Shown in pieces: positions 14,104 through 26,500 of a stretch of 64,000 nt of DNA (position 1 is its first letter; each line of letters opens with the position of its first letter). This DNA is from Gadus chalcogrammus (lineage: Eukaryota > Chordata > Actinopteri > Gadiformes > Gadidae). Under the pieces are notes generated by a model. That model did no database searches. It worked only from the letters and a program-made list of their open reading frames with translations, and was not told the origin of the DNA. Both the position numbers and the translations under genes were made by a program. The stretch lies in the NCBI RefSeq assembly GCF_026213295.1, contig NC_079432.1, positions 7,377,402-7,441,401 on the forward strand, in the 5' to 3' direction.

Positions 14104-17100
14104 TGGGGGGGGAGGGGTATGCCTGGGAATGTTTTAATGCCGGTGGAAAGAAAGAAAGCACATTTCCAACTCAATTCATCTTCTGTCCAAATCTGCACTG
14201 ACTCATCAGAGCAGATTTATTTCAAACCAAAGATTGTTCGTTTGAACGGTATACTTCAAAAAAGTATCCATGTATGTTGACTGTGAGCATTTTAATGAAG
14301 CGACTGAATATATACCCTAGTCCAAACGAGACACCTTTAACTCAAATCCAACCCCCATCTCTTCATGTTTTCCCTCCAGACACCAACAACACGGACATGC
14401 TGATCGGCTTCTTCTCCATCCAGAGACAGATGGGGGTGGGCAGCGAGTGGTCCCAGGACTCCCAGTCTGGCAGGCAGACAGAGCTCCGATACTCCTACCG
14501 CTTTGTCTGCCAAGAGAACTACTACGGGGAGAGCTGCTCCAAGAAGTGCATGTCCCGGGACGACCGATTCGGCCACTACACGTGCACCCGTGACGGACAG
14601 CTGTCCTGCATGGCAGGGTGGAAGGGCAAATACTGTGAAGAACGTAAGCACACCTCCTGGTTGGTTGACTGGTTGACTGGCCCGCACTCGGTCTTGAGAC
14701 TGAGCTGGTTGCTGTTTCGTTTTGAGTCTTTCTGCCTTGGGTGACCTTTGGTGTTTTGTTGGGTCGTGGTGACATTTGTATGTATTTTCGATGTAGGTTT
14801 GGTGTAGTTGTGTGATGTAAATGGATGCCTTGTGTCTTTTGATGGAGAACATACACAAGATGTCCTCCTAGTTGAACTTGTGGCGGTCTAATAATCTTGT
14901 ATGGTGTGTCATGGTCAACTCAGAGAGAACAGAGAACCTTACCTTTGGTTATTCTGTGATGAAAATGTGGATCCACCTCACAAAAAGTCCTTCCTGCTTC
15001 TCTAAGAGGCCGGGACCACAGGAAGCTGTGAATGGAGGCCATGTAGAGATTTATGCTATAGCTAATGTGCAATTTTGGATGTCAAAAATCAATTTTAGAA
15101 ATTCCTGCATGGAATTATTGCATTCCTGCATGATTGTATAATTTGAGTGGCATAATTGGCACTTTCTCCGTTTGCATGGCTGTTGCAATTGTATTTTAGA
15201 CTTTTGAGCATTGCCAACCATATTATTATTGTAAAAATAAAACTAAGCTGACTGGATCGTGAAACCTCGGAATGTATTGGATTAGGACGGCCTGAATCGT
15301 GGTTCTGGTGGCGCAGTTCTTTGCCATTTGGCATCACAAGAGAGCAGGCCCCTTTTCACTCAAACAAATGAATCAAGGAGGTGATTGGAACGAGAAACCG
15401 TGAAAGTAATAGTTACCATGTGGTATTCGTGACCGGGGAGGGTGACAGCGGATCCGTCATCGATGTCACTCGGTGCTGAAAGAGAAATTGGCACGTACTC
15501 ATTTGATTGTGGCAAATTCTAACCAGATGGGCTCACGTGTTGCAATTATAGACGCATCAATCGTCGGCTACGCCTACAGACAATATACATTCATAAGACT
15601 AATTAGTCTTAATGTCGTGCAGACTCCAATCATTTTAAAACTCTCATTACGCCTCTCCCCCATACAGTCTGTCTTGCTTTCTCCATCCAGCCCCAGAAAG
15701 TTGTTGTTATACCTACAACTCGCTTGGCTCGCGTGCCATGTAACATAATCCCAGCGCGAGCGGACATTCATAGCCCTGGCGGCTGCACGCGCCAAGGTTA
15801 ATCGCGGCATTATCATCCGCCACGCGCCACCGACGTTCCAGTCGCCGTATTGTTGAACGCGCGGCGTGGCAGCTGCAAAATATGGTTCTCGCGCAGACCA
15901 CAAACAACAAGAATGACAGCTGTCTGCTATTGAGAGCAAGCATCTGTTCGGGACTAACCGGCCGCTTATTCACCGCCGGTCGCCTTCCTTCTGAGAATCA
16001 GTGCACTAAACAGGAGAAAACCTCCCTAACCGACTTCCTGGTGGCAGCTGGGACCTGTGCGCAGCAGGTCCATATCAAACGCGCGGTTATACCTTGGCTT
16101 TGATGAAAGTCGTGGCGGTTTGAGGCTGCGTCCAACTGTCCCCATAGAATAAGCCCGACGTACACAATTGCTATTTGTAGAAATAAACAGCTGTGTTGGG
16201 CACCCTGATGACTCGCGTGAACCAATCTATGCTTCAAAACGTGTCTGTATATATTTTTATGGAAATAGACAATAATTGAATGTATTTGCAATTCCGTTTT
16301 CAGTGATAGTCTTTTATCAATATATTCATTCTGGAAGAAAATGTCTTGGCGGTGAGTCTATATGACCTTATGCTGTTGTTTTTCTTTGTGCTTTAGCAAT
16401 ATGCCTGGATGGCTGCAGTGAGAGGAATGGAAACTGTTCCAGACCGGGAGAGTGTGTGTAAGTAGAAAAAACATTTAAATTGAATGATTGCTTCACAGGA
16501 TTCAATTTGGAAGACCCTGCTGGCACTTCTCCATCACTCCATATTTATTTTCAAATGCATTGTTGCGTTCAGTCCATCTTTTCCCTGCTTTAAGGATTTA
16601 ACGCTAAATCCCGCTATTCTCATGCCCAGAACATTCATCACGGGGAGTTCAAGTTCAAACATCTCTTTTTTTTGTTTGTTCCTATGGGTATTCTGCTCCG
16701 CACGGCGTTTCTTTCATTTCTCAGTTTCTCATGATCCATAGGCTGCACACAGTGACCCCTCATCATCTCCGACCCTGGCTCTCTCTTCGTATCTCGCCTT
16801 CTCTGTTCAACACTCACTCACTCACTCAATCACTCATTGGATTCACTGTGAGAAATTCCTCCCGAATCCTATTTTGACCCCCTTTTTTTTTTAAAACACA
16901 AATCCATCCCTCCCTGACCAAAACTGACCCAAATTGAGGATAAACCCCTTTAGATGTTTACCACCCTAAAGCTGCTCCCATGCCCCTACTCACTCAGACT
17001 GGATGCGTACTGCCGTTAAAAGAGCATCCCAAGCCCCACACACACACGCTGTTGTTTTCACAGTTTTGCTTCTCACCCACACTAAGCATTTGATAACCCT

Positions 17101-20100
17101 GGGAAACATGAGAGGAGGCCACCATGTTGTTATGCCCAAAAGCCTTACTGTATTTTAATATTACCTTCCAGTATGGACTGAGCCACACACCACCCCAACA
17201 ATAGACCGGACTGACGAACTTCCCCCATTGGTTGTTATTCATTATTCATTGCGTCACATTAAAACTCAAAATATGTATTGACTGACTATGTTTGTGTGCA
17301 AATGTTAATGTTATTTTAGTACTTTTGTTGTTTTCAACATACTGTAGGCCCAATTGTAATCAACAAGATGGGAAGATTATGAAATACAATTTAACTGCCA
17401 TACTGACATACATAAAGAAGCCAAACATATGGGCCTAAATGTAATCAATGTTTTGTTAAGAGAATTTCAAGCGGCAGTTTGTAATGATAAGCGGGATGGA
17501 TATGTGTGGGAATGGATGTGGCTGTAATGGCTTGTGAAATACCACCAATAGCAATAAAGCATCGACAAAGTGTGGCAAGTGGAGAAAGGATTGATGTTAC
17601 CCCTTACCCTTAATCAATGGCAACCACCTAAAACCATAAGCACAGTGCTTCTGCTTACTCTAAAAAATTGCCCTACTCAACTCTGCCTGTTCACTTGATT
17701 AATATAATGTTTAACATAATTGACCTCTCGTGGTTTAGCCGGCCAAGTTAATAGAAAACATCAACAAACAACCCTGCAGATACCAAATGTGGTCATTTCA
17801 GACGCGGCGCTGAAGGCCAGTTCCGCTGTCCCTAATGAGACGTGCATTAGCCGGTACTTAATCAAAACCTTCCTTTTTCCATGTCACTTTCAGCTGCAGA
17901 GAAGGCTGGCAGGGTCCCTTCTGCGACGAGTGCAAGAAATACCCCGCCTGCAAGCACGGGACCTGCCAACAGCCATGGCAGTGCAACTGCCAGGAGGGCT
18001 GGGGGGGCCTGTTCTGTGACCAAGGTATACATCCCCCAGCAAACTTGATCTTTACAGTCCAACCACCTCTCCAGCCAGGAGTGTAGCAGAGGTTGTTGCT
18101 TTTTTTTGTTTCCGTGCGGGCAGTGTTGACGAAAAACTCCCATGGCCTTCGTCCTTTTTAGATTTGAACTTCTGCACACATCACCGGCCATGTGTGAACG
18201 GAGCCACCTGCATGAACACGGGCCAGGGCAGCTACACGTGTACCTGTCTGCCCGGCTTCACAGGCGTCAACTGTGAGCTGGAGATGCAGGAGTGTGACAG
18301 CAACCCCTGCAGGAACGCAGGCATATGCACAGTGAGTTGGCAATGGGATTGGAAGAAATGTGATAGATGATATAGTGTATCATGAGATGAGATCATCCTT
18401 TATTTAGAATGATGGGAGTGAGGGAATAGGGTGTTTGTTGTGATGCAACATGCCGCTAATCCCTTGTTTGTTGTTCTTCTTCTTCTGCTGCTTCTCCTGC
18501 TCCTGCTGCTTCTTCTTCTTCTTCTTCTTCTTCTTCTTCTTCTTCTTCTTCTTCTTTCTTTTCTTCTTCTTCTTCTTCTTCTTCTTTCTCTTCTTCTTCT
18601 TCTTCTTCTTTCTTCTCTTCTTCTTCTCTTCTTCTTCTTCTTCTTCTCTCTTCTGTCTTCTTCTTCTTATTCTTCTCTTCTCTCTCTTCTTCTTCTCTTC
18701 TTCTTCTCTTCTTCTTCTCTTCTTTCTATTCTTCTTCTACCTCTTCTATCTCTTCTTCTTCTTCTTCTTCTTCTTCTTCCTCTCCAGAACCTTGATAGCG
18801 GCTACACGTGCACCTGCCTCCCCGGGTTTGAGGGCTCCCACTGCGAGCACAGCCTCCTGACGTGCGGCGACGCCTCTTGCTTCCACGGCGGCCAGTGCCG
18901 CGAGAAGGACAACGGCCGCAGCTACGTGTGCGAGTGTCCCCACGGCTACACGGGACTCAACTGCGAAAAGAGGGTGGACAAGTGCACCTCGCTTCCCTGC
19001 GCCAACGGTAGCGTCTTCCTCCTCCTCCTCCCGCCTCTCCCGCCTCTCCCGCCAACCCACGCGTGTGAACTTCTCCCTCAAACCCTTCTCTCTCCCCAAC
19101 CCCCCCCTTTTCAAATTCCTGCAACTGGAAGCAGTGTCCAACAACAGGAATTGGTTGGAACTTGGTGTCTATTGTCCTGCGTGTAAACACTCGGGCCCCC
19201 TTACACCAGTAGATTGTAGTTGTGGCTGCTGCGGCCGCTGGCAGTGGTTGTTGACGAAAGGGGGACAAATATCCTACGTGGCTCGATTTCTCTCGCTTTG
19301 TAAACAGCCGAAAGAAGTGGGATTGTTCTCGTGTGTGCCGGGGGAACAATGCCGTACGGTGTTGACACCAGCGATAGAGAGCGCTCTAGGAGACCCTATG
19401 TAGGGGGTGGGGGGGGTTGGGTTGGGAAAAGGCTTTGTGCGTTCTAAGAACCAACTTGAGAGGACGAATATTAGCTCTGGTCGATGTTGTGCGATGTTGT
19501 CCGCCCGATTACAGACGACTGCCCCTTTGCTTCGGGGGCTCCCTTAAGGACGAAAGCAATCGTCCCCTCCACCTTCCTACGTTCTGCCTGCCGTTCTGCC
19601 CTGGTTCTCCGCAGGCGGGCTGTGCGTCATCCACAGCGGCATGCGCGTGTGCAGCTGTCGGGCGGGCTTCACGGGCCAGCGCTGCGAGATCAACGTCAAC
19701 GAGTGCGCCGACAACCCCTGCGTCAACGGCGGCACCTGCCTGGACCACACCAACGACTACAAGTGCGCCTGCCTCCCGGGCTACGGCGGCCGCAACTGTG
19801 ACCGGCTGCTGGACGAGTGCGCCCTTCGACCCTGCGCCAACGGCGGCCTCTGCACCGGGGGAGGGGGTCCGGGCAAGCCCCCCACCGCCTGCCTCTGCCC
19901 GCCGGGCTTCGCGGGGTCCCGCTGCGAGTACCCGGACGCCGTGACCTTCCCCGTGGTCAGACCTGACCACGGGCCGGATAGCTTCCCGTGGGCGGCGGTG
20001 GTGTTGGCCGTGGGCTTGGTGGCGCTGCTGGTGCTGCTGTGCATGGTGGGCCTGGCCATGAGGCACGTCCACAGGCAGGCCCGGCAGGGCGGGGGGGACA

Positions 20101-21450
20101 CGGAGACCATGAACAACCTGTCCAACGTCCAGCGGGACAACCTGATCCCGGCGTCGCAACTCAAAAACACCAACCAGAAGGCGGGTCTGGAGGTGGACTG
20201 CGAGTCGGAGAAGTCGAACTTTAACCGTAAAAACTATCACTTGGACACGTACGGCTCGAAGGCCAAGGAGTTCAAGGAGGACTCGTCGCAGGAGGGGAAA
20301 GGTCTAATTTATGACAAGTGTTTAGAAGAAAAAGTGCCATTGAGTCGAATGTACAGGTAAGAAACCGCTCTTATTATTTTACCCTTTTAGAAATGCCGTT
20401 TGGGTCCAGTTGCTGACTGAAGAGTTAATGTAGCTGTAGAGCCTGAGCCTTATTTCAACTGCAGTCAGACTGTGTGTTTTTTTCTGTTGACTATGACATA
20501 GAGTGCTGTATATCGTCCAAAATGAATGAGGCATTCATTGTTGAACTCTCGAGGCAAAACACACTGAGAGACGCAAATTGAGAGGGAAAAAAAAAGAGAC
20601 GCAAATTGAGAGGGAAAGAAACATTTCTCCAGAAAAGCATCAAATCTAGGTCGCCAACATACACATGTCAAATATCCCTTTGATGAAACGATTGCATGTC
20701 AACAATTTACTCCCGCAGACTTGCGTCCAAATCTCCCCAAAAACACTTTACATTAGTGTTGCGGGTAGTTTATGTTCCAACATGTTAGCGCGCCTCAGTG
20801 TGCTCCTTAACCTCCATGGGCGTCGAATGCATTGCTGTGCCATGTGCTTCCAGTTTGTTTTAACGCAGTGTGATTTGTGTTTGCAGTGAAAAGCCAGAGT
20901 GTAGGATATCAGCGATATGCTCCCCCAGAGACTCCATGTACCAGTCGGTGTTTGTTATAGCGGAGGAGCGACGGGAGTGCGTCATTGCGACCGAGGTAGG
21001 CTCCATAAACCAAGTCTTCATCTGCACTTTTATAGCTTCGTTTTATAGCATATCAGTCTATTGTAGTCATGCCATACCTCACTGCTGGAGCCTATTATAG
21101 TCGATGGCCGTCTTTTTGATGTATTCATTACGGCACAGAAGATGTTCCCTACATTTTTGAGTGATGCAGACATTTTTCAGAAGTGTTTCCAGAGAGAAGC
21201 CAGCTTTTGTGTAGATTATTCCATAAGGTCACTATTACAGGACTGTCTTCCATCTTGACCATGTGTTGACCTGATTTCTAAAAGTGAAATGCAAACTCGA
21301 TATACTTTCTGGTAAACGGCCTGAAATGGTTTCAACGCGCCATTTTGCGTCCGACTGAACGCTAGCTTGAAGAGATGAAATACAGTTTGCAACCTGCACA
21401 CAGTCCGATTTTTAACCCACATTTCCTCTGCTGTTCATCCTCAGGTATAA
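12696..21450 (+). CDS. dll4: Delta-like protein 4 (Notch ligand), 11 coding exons
   Basis: Encodes a single-pass membrane ligand that activates Notch on neighbouring cells; in vertebrates Dll4 specifies arterial endothelium and restrains tip-cell sprouting. Eleven exons give 2076 nt, 691 aa plus stop; human DLL4 has 685 aa. Order seen: signal peptide (about 1-22), MNNL domain (about 23-120), DSL domain with its six cysteines (168, 177, 181, 193, 201, 210), eight EGF repeats (about 215-510), a membrane helix (about 533-555), and a cytoplasmic tail with the conserved AMNNLS-like block and the segment [17 protein letters not shown]. The tail ends ATEV, the PDZ ligand typical of Dll4. The ATG opens a hydrophobic leader directly before the MNNL start. 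All introns are GT-AG and phases chain. The tail sequence and synteny with chac1 and ino80 separate it from dlc, dld and dll1. Confidence 0.97.
12908..13168 (+). CDS. dll4: dll4 exon 2 (MNNL domain)
   Basis: Eighty-seven codons starting [14 protein letters not shown], with the [13 protein letters not shown] core of the Notch-ligand N-terminal domain; donor GTAAGA; phase 0. Confidence 0.97.
13567..13624 (+). CDS. dll4: dll4 exon 3 (end of MNNL)
   Basis: 58 nt coding [15 protein letters not shown]...; donor GTAAGC; leaves one base for the next codon. Confidence 0.95.
13780..13960. promoter_or_regulatory. dll4: Candidate arterial enhancer in dll4 intron 3
   Basis: Motifs read directly: SOX site CTTTGTT (AACAAAG on the other strand) at 13827-13833, weaker SOX-like ACAAT at 13870-13874, ETS site ACTTCCT (AGGAAGT) at 13878-13884, and high-affinity RBPJ site CGTGGGAA at 13900-13907. 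A MEF2/FOX-like TTATTTTTG sits between the last two. Mammalian Dll4 carries an endothelial enhancer in intron 3 driven by SOXF, ETS and RBPJ, so position and motif set agree. Function here is inferred, not shown. Confidence 0.5.
14011..14100. repeat. (GT)n in dll4 intron 3
   Basis: About 45 GT units with one A interruption. Confidence 0.97.
14380..14643 (+). CDS. dll4: dll4 exon 4 (DSL domain)
   Basis: 264 nt. Contains [12 protein letters not shown] and the whole DSL domain up to KGKYCEE; donor GTAAGC; one base left over. Confidence 0.97.
14644..16396 (+). other. dll4: dll4 intron 4
   Basis: 1753 nt of unique non-coding sequence. A GC-rich stretch around 15720-15900 with several CGCG-type words stands out from the AT-rich surroundings. 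No exon or RNA gene was recognised. Confidence 0.8.
16397..16457 (+). CDS. dll4: dll4 exon 5 (EGF1 start)
   Basis: 61 nt, coding [20 protein letters not shown]; donor GTAAGT; two bases left over. Confidence 0.96.
16458..17893 (+). other. dll4: dll4 intron 5
   Basis: 1436 nt without recognised genes or long repeats; moderately AT-rich unique sequence. Confidence 0.8.
17894..18024 (+). CDS. dll4: dll4 exon 6 (EGF1 end, EGF2)
   Basis: 131 nt, coding [10 protein letters not shown] then a complete cysteine-rich EGF2 unit; donor GTATAC. The acceptor at 17893 is preferred to the CAG four bases later because it keeps the EGF1 cysteine. Confidence 0.95.
18162..18331 (+). CDS. dll4: dll4 exon 7 (EGF3, EGF4 start)
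   Basis: 170 nt, coding [17 protein letters not shown] through CRNAGICT; donor GTGAGT; phase 0. Confidence 0.97.
18475..18785. repeat. (TTC)n polypyrimidine array filling dll4 intron 7
   Basis: About 310 nt of almost pure TTC/CTT repeat on the sense strand, ending directly at the CTCCAG acceptor of exon 8. Most of the 456-nt intron 7 is this array. Confidence 0.97.
18788..19007 (+). CDS. dll4: dll4 exon 8 (EGF4 end, EGF5, EGF6 start)
   Basis: 220 nt, coding [16 protein letters not shown] to CTSLPCANG. The donor is GTAGCG, weaker than the others. One base left over. Confidence 0.95.
19615..20356 (+). CDS. dll4: dll4 exon 9 (EGF6-8, TM, tail)
   Basis: 742 nt, much more GC-rich than the flanks. 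Codes the rest of EGF6, EGF7 and EGF8, the membrane helix ([15 protein letters not shown]) and most of the cytoplasmic tail to LSRMY; donor GTAAGA; two bases left over. Confidence 0.97.
20568..20617. repeat. Two-copy 22-nt tandem repeat in dll4 intron 9
   Basis: GAGACGCAAATTGAGAGG plus AAA occurs at 20568-20589 and 20596-20617, with a 28-nt period and an A-rich spacer. Confidence 0.9.
20887..20995 (+). CDS. dll4: dll4 exon 10 (conserved tail)
   Basis: 109 nt, coding [17 protein letters not shown] to ECVIATE. The GTAGGC donor is chosen because splicing to 21445 restores the ATEV end. Confidence 0.96.
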
Positions 21451-22590
21451 AGCATGGAGTGCAGTCGGCCCTTGAGTGGGAAGAAACACACAATCGAGTC
21501 AGAATACCACATTCTGGATTGTTTACAAATGAGGAGAAGAAAGGCTCCCGATTGTTTTGGACAAAAAGTGCTGCTCTGGAACACTTGAGAAGTGAGGAAC
21601 TTGGCAGAACCTTTGGTTTGCTCTGCGGCACAGACATGAACCACACCAGAGAACTCTCTCCTCTGGAACCGCGTGGTCACATATAGAGACATGTACAGAA
21701 AATAAGGTTGTCTCGTTTGTGGGAACGGCGACCTGGACTGCCTTTGATGCCCGGCTGACTCTCTGACTTTGGGGCCGTCAGTTCAAATAATGAATCACTC
21801 CTTGACGACTGCAAGAGGAGACGGATAATACAGCCCCGCCCATTGTAGTCGAACTGGCCTTGTGCGATAATCATTGAACCAATCAAAACGGAGGTGCTGG
21901 TGATGGGAATCCCATGCTCACGCTCCCACCAGCTGTGCGTGCTATGCAAGACTCGGGGTTGGAAACTTGCAACACTCGCCCGCCCGTCGAAGAACGAAAC
22001 GCAGACAGTACAAACTCTTAGAGCTCTGAACGTCTGAGAAATAATATCCAACTTGTCAATCAAACACACGCAAAAAAGCAAATGAACGATCCGACTTTTC
22101 CGTGCATCAGTAAAGATTGTATGCAGCCCAAATTCACTAGAAGCCTTAAAAGAATGGGGTATGGGAGGGTTTGATGCTAAATTCGTGCCCTTGACTCTTC
22201 TTGGATCATTTGCACTACAAAAAACAGCGGGGTGAGGTGGGTGAACTATTTTTTAATCAACGAATCGGAGGGGAAACCACAGAAGCGCAATAGTCGGTGC
22301 TGTGCCAGCAAGATCCGAGAAGAGAGGGATTCAAAATGGGTATTTTTATGCAACCCAACCTAAAAATATGAAGAGACTGAACACGAACAAGACTGTCACA
22401 CCACTGCCTGCCTATCACACAAAATTAAAAATACAGAACCAAGAATGTCATTTTTTTAAAGTGATGATTATTTGAAGAGTTTAATTTAAATATGAAAAAC
22501 TGTTCTTTATATGTTTTATAATTTTATTTTGTATATAATGCATATTTATAAGGACCAAACTTCTGAAGAATAAAACTTTAATTTCTTCTC
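21445..22590 (+). other. dll4: dll4 exon 11: last codon, stop and 3' UTR
   Basis: The exon opens GTA TAA, supplying the final valine and the stop at 21448-21450. The 3' UTR then runs to an AATAAA at 22569-22574. Open frames inside it are chance. Confidence 0.9.
22569..22574 (+). terminator. dll4: dll4 polyadenylation signal
   Basis: Canonical AATAAA in AT-rich sequence, about 1.1 kb after the stop, with T-rich sequence following. Confidence 0.8.
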
Positions 22591-23052
22591 AACTGTTCTT
22601 AATTTGATGCTAGTGAATGGAAAAGGAAATTATTTTTGAGGTGTTTTTAAATAATGAAATGCGTACAAACCACATTTGGCTGTGTCTTGTGTTTCTTGCA
22701 ACCAAAGCACAGTTATTAATGGGGAAGCCAGACAGCTTCAAATCTCTGTATTAATATTTACACAGAATTGGCCAACCAACTACATTTTCAACAGACTCCG
22801 GAATATGAATTCCAGAAAGTTCCCTCACATTTACAAAACAAGAAATATGCTATAGATCGAAGAGAAAATATATTTTTTTTCATTTTTTTTTTTAAGCCTC
22901 AAACAACTCCACCCAAACGTTCTCTTATTCAGGCCTAAATTGGGTTGAAATTCAAATCAGTTTCCACGGATACCACCGCCTCAAGCTGGAAATGGTGAAA
23001 CAAAGGCAGGCATGGGGCAAAGGGGAACGCCCCCCACCCCTCACAAAGCACT

Positions 23053-23201
23053 TACACACGTGCGTGCACACACACACACTCACCCACACACCCACACACA
23101 CACACACACACACAACATAAAACAGATGCCGTGGGGGAGCAAGAGGAGGCCGCTTTGCCATAAAAACAGCGGCATATGCCAGGCCTCTCGCCCTGGGTAC
23201 A

Positions 23202-23247
<46 letters not shown>
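23053..23247. repeat. (CA)n pair
   Basis: Two CA tracts (23053-23114 and 23204-23247) around a unique spacer. Confidence 0.95.
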
Positions 23248-23250
<3 letters not shown>

Positions 23251-23820
23251 CTGAGCTCTGGCTGTGCATAGATCTCTCTTAAAAAATACACACACGCAAG
23301 ACATGTACCCCACCCCCCCCCACACCCCCAAACCCCGCCCCTTCCCCCGCCGACTCCAACCATCAGCGGGTCGGCTCTGCGACACCGCGCCGGGTTGAGT
23401 GCAATATCTGAATGCCACCCACTCCCTCCATGATGGAGGGGGTGGTTGAGTGGGTGAGGGAGGGAGGGAGGAGGGAGGGAGGGAGGGAGGACTAACCAGA
23501 TGGGAGAGTGCACCCGCCATAAATATAAAGAGACGTAGAGAAGCATTGACCTCTGCACTTTATTTCTAGAAACGTTTATTGACTTGTCAAAACAAACCGG
23601 ACTCTCGTTACGAGCGGTTCGTCTGCTTCCCCGCTCTTCCCGCCGTCGTTTGTTCTTCGGCCCCTCATTGAGAAACGCAACCGCTTTCCCTCCCTCTCTT
23701 TCATGTATTTCAAGTATTTTTAATGAGGTTGGAAATGGGCAATCAGCATGCTAGTTAGGATTCATGCGTCTGAGAGAGTGCTTCTGTTCTGTTCTCTAAA
23801 CCGCCATCTCTTGATGTATT

Positions 23821-23867
23821 CTTCTTTTTCTTCTCCTTCTTCTTCTTCTTCTTCTTCTTCTTCTTCT
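23821..23867. repeat. (CTT)n trinucleotide repeat
   Basis: CTT/TTC array of about 47 nt. Confidence 0.95.
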
Positions 23868-24750
23868 GGGGTGTTTGAAATGATTGTCTGTCCTCCTCCT
23901 CACAGTGTGTCATCAACCTCATCAAAACACAACAGCCTGTGCATCCCATTAACAGCAGTCTGGCCGCAATCAGCGCTCAGCCATCAGACCTAATCAAAGA
24001 GCCGACAGAGAATCCGGAAGGCTCAGCCGTCACACACATCCTGTTTGTCTGTTGGTCAAGGTATCCTCATCCTAATACCCCACCCATCCCCACACCACAC
24101 ACACATACACACACAGACACACACACGCAGACACACACACATGCAGACATACACATACTCACAAACACACACACAAACACACAAATCGCCTACTCACATA
24201 CACTCACACACAAGCAGACACACACACACACACACGCACGCACGCACACACACACACACACAAGCAGACACAGACATAAACAGAGTCACATAAAGGGAGC
24301 AGCTCTGAAGGCTTCCAGACCAGTGCGGACAGAAACAACGCAACGTTCGGCCCGTTACCTGACCAGTCTCGGGGAGCACCTGTTTCTTAATCCCCAGTAT
24401 GTCTGCTCATAAACGTCCCCACATTCCCAGGCAACGTGCTGAGGGCCCCCGCTCCTTGGCCCCCAGGTCTCCGTTGCATCGGGCCAAGCGTTTTCATTGT
24501 GTTCAAATCACAGCATCCTGTTTGTGACCCAGTGACATCACTTCCTGTTTCCTCCCTGATTCAAAAATGCAGAACATGCCGGCACTGGCCAACTGCGTTT
24601 CTCACGCATCTCTTTCTGCGGGCTGCACTTGTTCACACAGATGCCCTGGGTCTCCAGGAAACTGGACGGCAAAACAAGCAAACGGGGAGACAAATGCGCT
24701 AATCAACACAATTTATTTTGCTGGAGGAACGAGGGGGTGGAGGTCGGGGT

Positions 24751-24774
24751 GGGGGGGGGGGGGGGGGGGGGGGG
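24751..24774. repeat. Poly-G run (24 nt)
   Basis: Uninterrupted G24 preceded by G-rich sequence. Confidence 0.95.
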
Positions 24775-26500
24775 ACTTGCAGAATGGATGTCACTCCTCA
24801 ACAATCCGGAAGCAGTGTTTTGTATCTCATCTGTCTCGTTATTATGCAACCGGAGAAGTGTCAATCCCCTTCTGAATAACAAAGCACATGGCTGTCTTCC
24901 CTGTGGACGGCTGAGTTACAGCCTGATATTTTCAAGAGGCGTGAATGGCTGAAGAATGGATTTACACAACGTGCTAGAATAAGAATAGAAACAAAACAAG
25001 CATATTCCTTAATTTGGCCGTCAGAATTCCTTCCTTACCAGAACGAAGAGATATCATTAACATACAATAATAAAATGGAGCGAGATGTCTCTCCTGAGCC
25101 CACGCTGCAGTACATGGGAGCTGTCTCATTAAATTAACACTAGGTGTCAGTAAGAATCTCAGTGCTCACAATGCCCATGACTACCACAGCTGGTCTCCTA
25201 AAATGGCTTAGTAAACCAGTTTGGCAAACAACCTCGTACATGCCATTTATATGCATGCCCACCATTGAACTCTGGAATCCTGGTTTAACCTGATTTATGC
25301 GACACTATATGCCTAAATTCCGATTTTTGATTCAGACTGACAGGTCGAAGTAGATGGGATGAAACCGCATTTTGCGCGCTGCGTGGGGACATTACTGGTA
25401 TTCTGTTTATAGGTTGTCGTGCCGCCAGTCTGAGCCACGCACTAAAACGCGGTGTAGGAAGGAATGCAGAGGGCTGCATGCCACAAAGATCTCTCCTTTT
25501 TCTGATACAGAAGTGGGGTGTGTCCGTCATCTTTTCTCTTGAAGTAAAGATCAGTCGTAAACAAAAAGAAACATGAATAATGCTTTTTCTACTGATAAAA
25601 ATAGTACTAACCACAATAATACTAATACAATAAAAATAATCGTATTCTCCTTTTCTTTATCATTATCTTCATCGTCGTTTTTGTTGACCATCCAATGAAC
25701 AAAAGGCATTTCATCTCTCTGTACACTCAAGAGGCTGATGGGGGGATTTCGGCGCCATTTGAAGAATGAGATTGGGAATTTAAAGCTGTCAGCTGTGAAT
25801 ACCCACAATGCGCGGGGCTTACGACGGTGTGTGGCCGGCTCGCCCAGCTCAGGCCTTCAGCCTGCAGAGAAGTCTGCAGATAAACGCCATGCACTGCTGG
25901 AATGCCTGCCCTGATCACAGAGGCATCCACAGGGCTGCATTACGGTTATCTCTCCGAGCGAGATAACCCTGTTATTTATAGATCATCTATGTATTGATTG
26001 GAGTTGTGATTGTACCTGATCCACACGTATGCAACAGTGAGTTTTTTGGCTCCCTTTTTTGTCACTGTCTTCCACTACCATAGCTCCTTGTTCTTGGAGA
26101 AAGATGGCAGAAGATTATTTACCTTTGGGTTATGGTTGCAGTCATCCCAAATAGCATATCTTCAACATACCAGGTCTATTGATTTGCTGTATGTTGAACT
26201 AATGTTACTCTAAATCTTGAACAATCACAATAGTTGTATTACTATGCAGCCAATGTAGGCCTTGTAGGGTTTGAAGAATGCAATACTAAATATATATTAT
26301 TCAAGTCGGCAGACATTGTTTGTTTTGACTGCATTCAACAACAACAAACGTGAAAACGATTACAACCCGGTAATAACAACCCTGTAATGATAATAAGCCG
26401 TCCCAAATGACACCTTTAAAACTGAATATTCAAGATATCTGATAATAATAGATTCACAGAATTGATACTTGATAAGGGCAAGGAAGGAGTGCCCCGCGTC

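Larger units (their letters stand above)
22600..26500. other. dll4-chac1 intergenic region
   Basis: About 3.9 kb of non-coding DNA. It holds CA tracts (23053-23114, 23204-23247 and an imperfect cluster at 24100-24265), a CTT array (23821-23867), a G24 run (24751-24774) and otherwise unique AT-rich sequence. No gene was recognised. Confidence 0.75.

Noticed and set aside
18450..18860. Poly-Leu or poly-Phe protein before dll4 EGF5
   Set aside because: It is the TTC array of intron 7 read through; exon 7 and exon 8 join correctly without it.
21375..21686. 103-codon frame after dll4
   Set aside because: It lies across the dll4 last intron and 3' UTR; the true last exon ends the protein at ATEV.
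25131..25160. CTCF-like word CACTAGGTGTCAG
   Set aside because: Two mismatches at strongly constrained positions; too weak to list.
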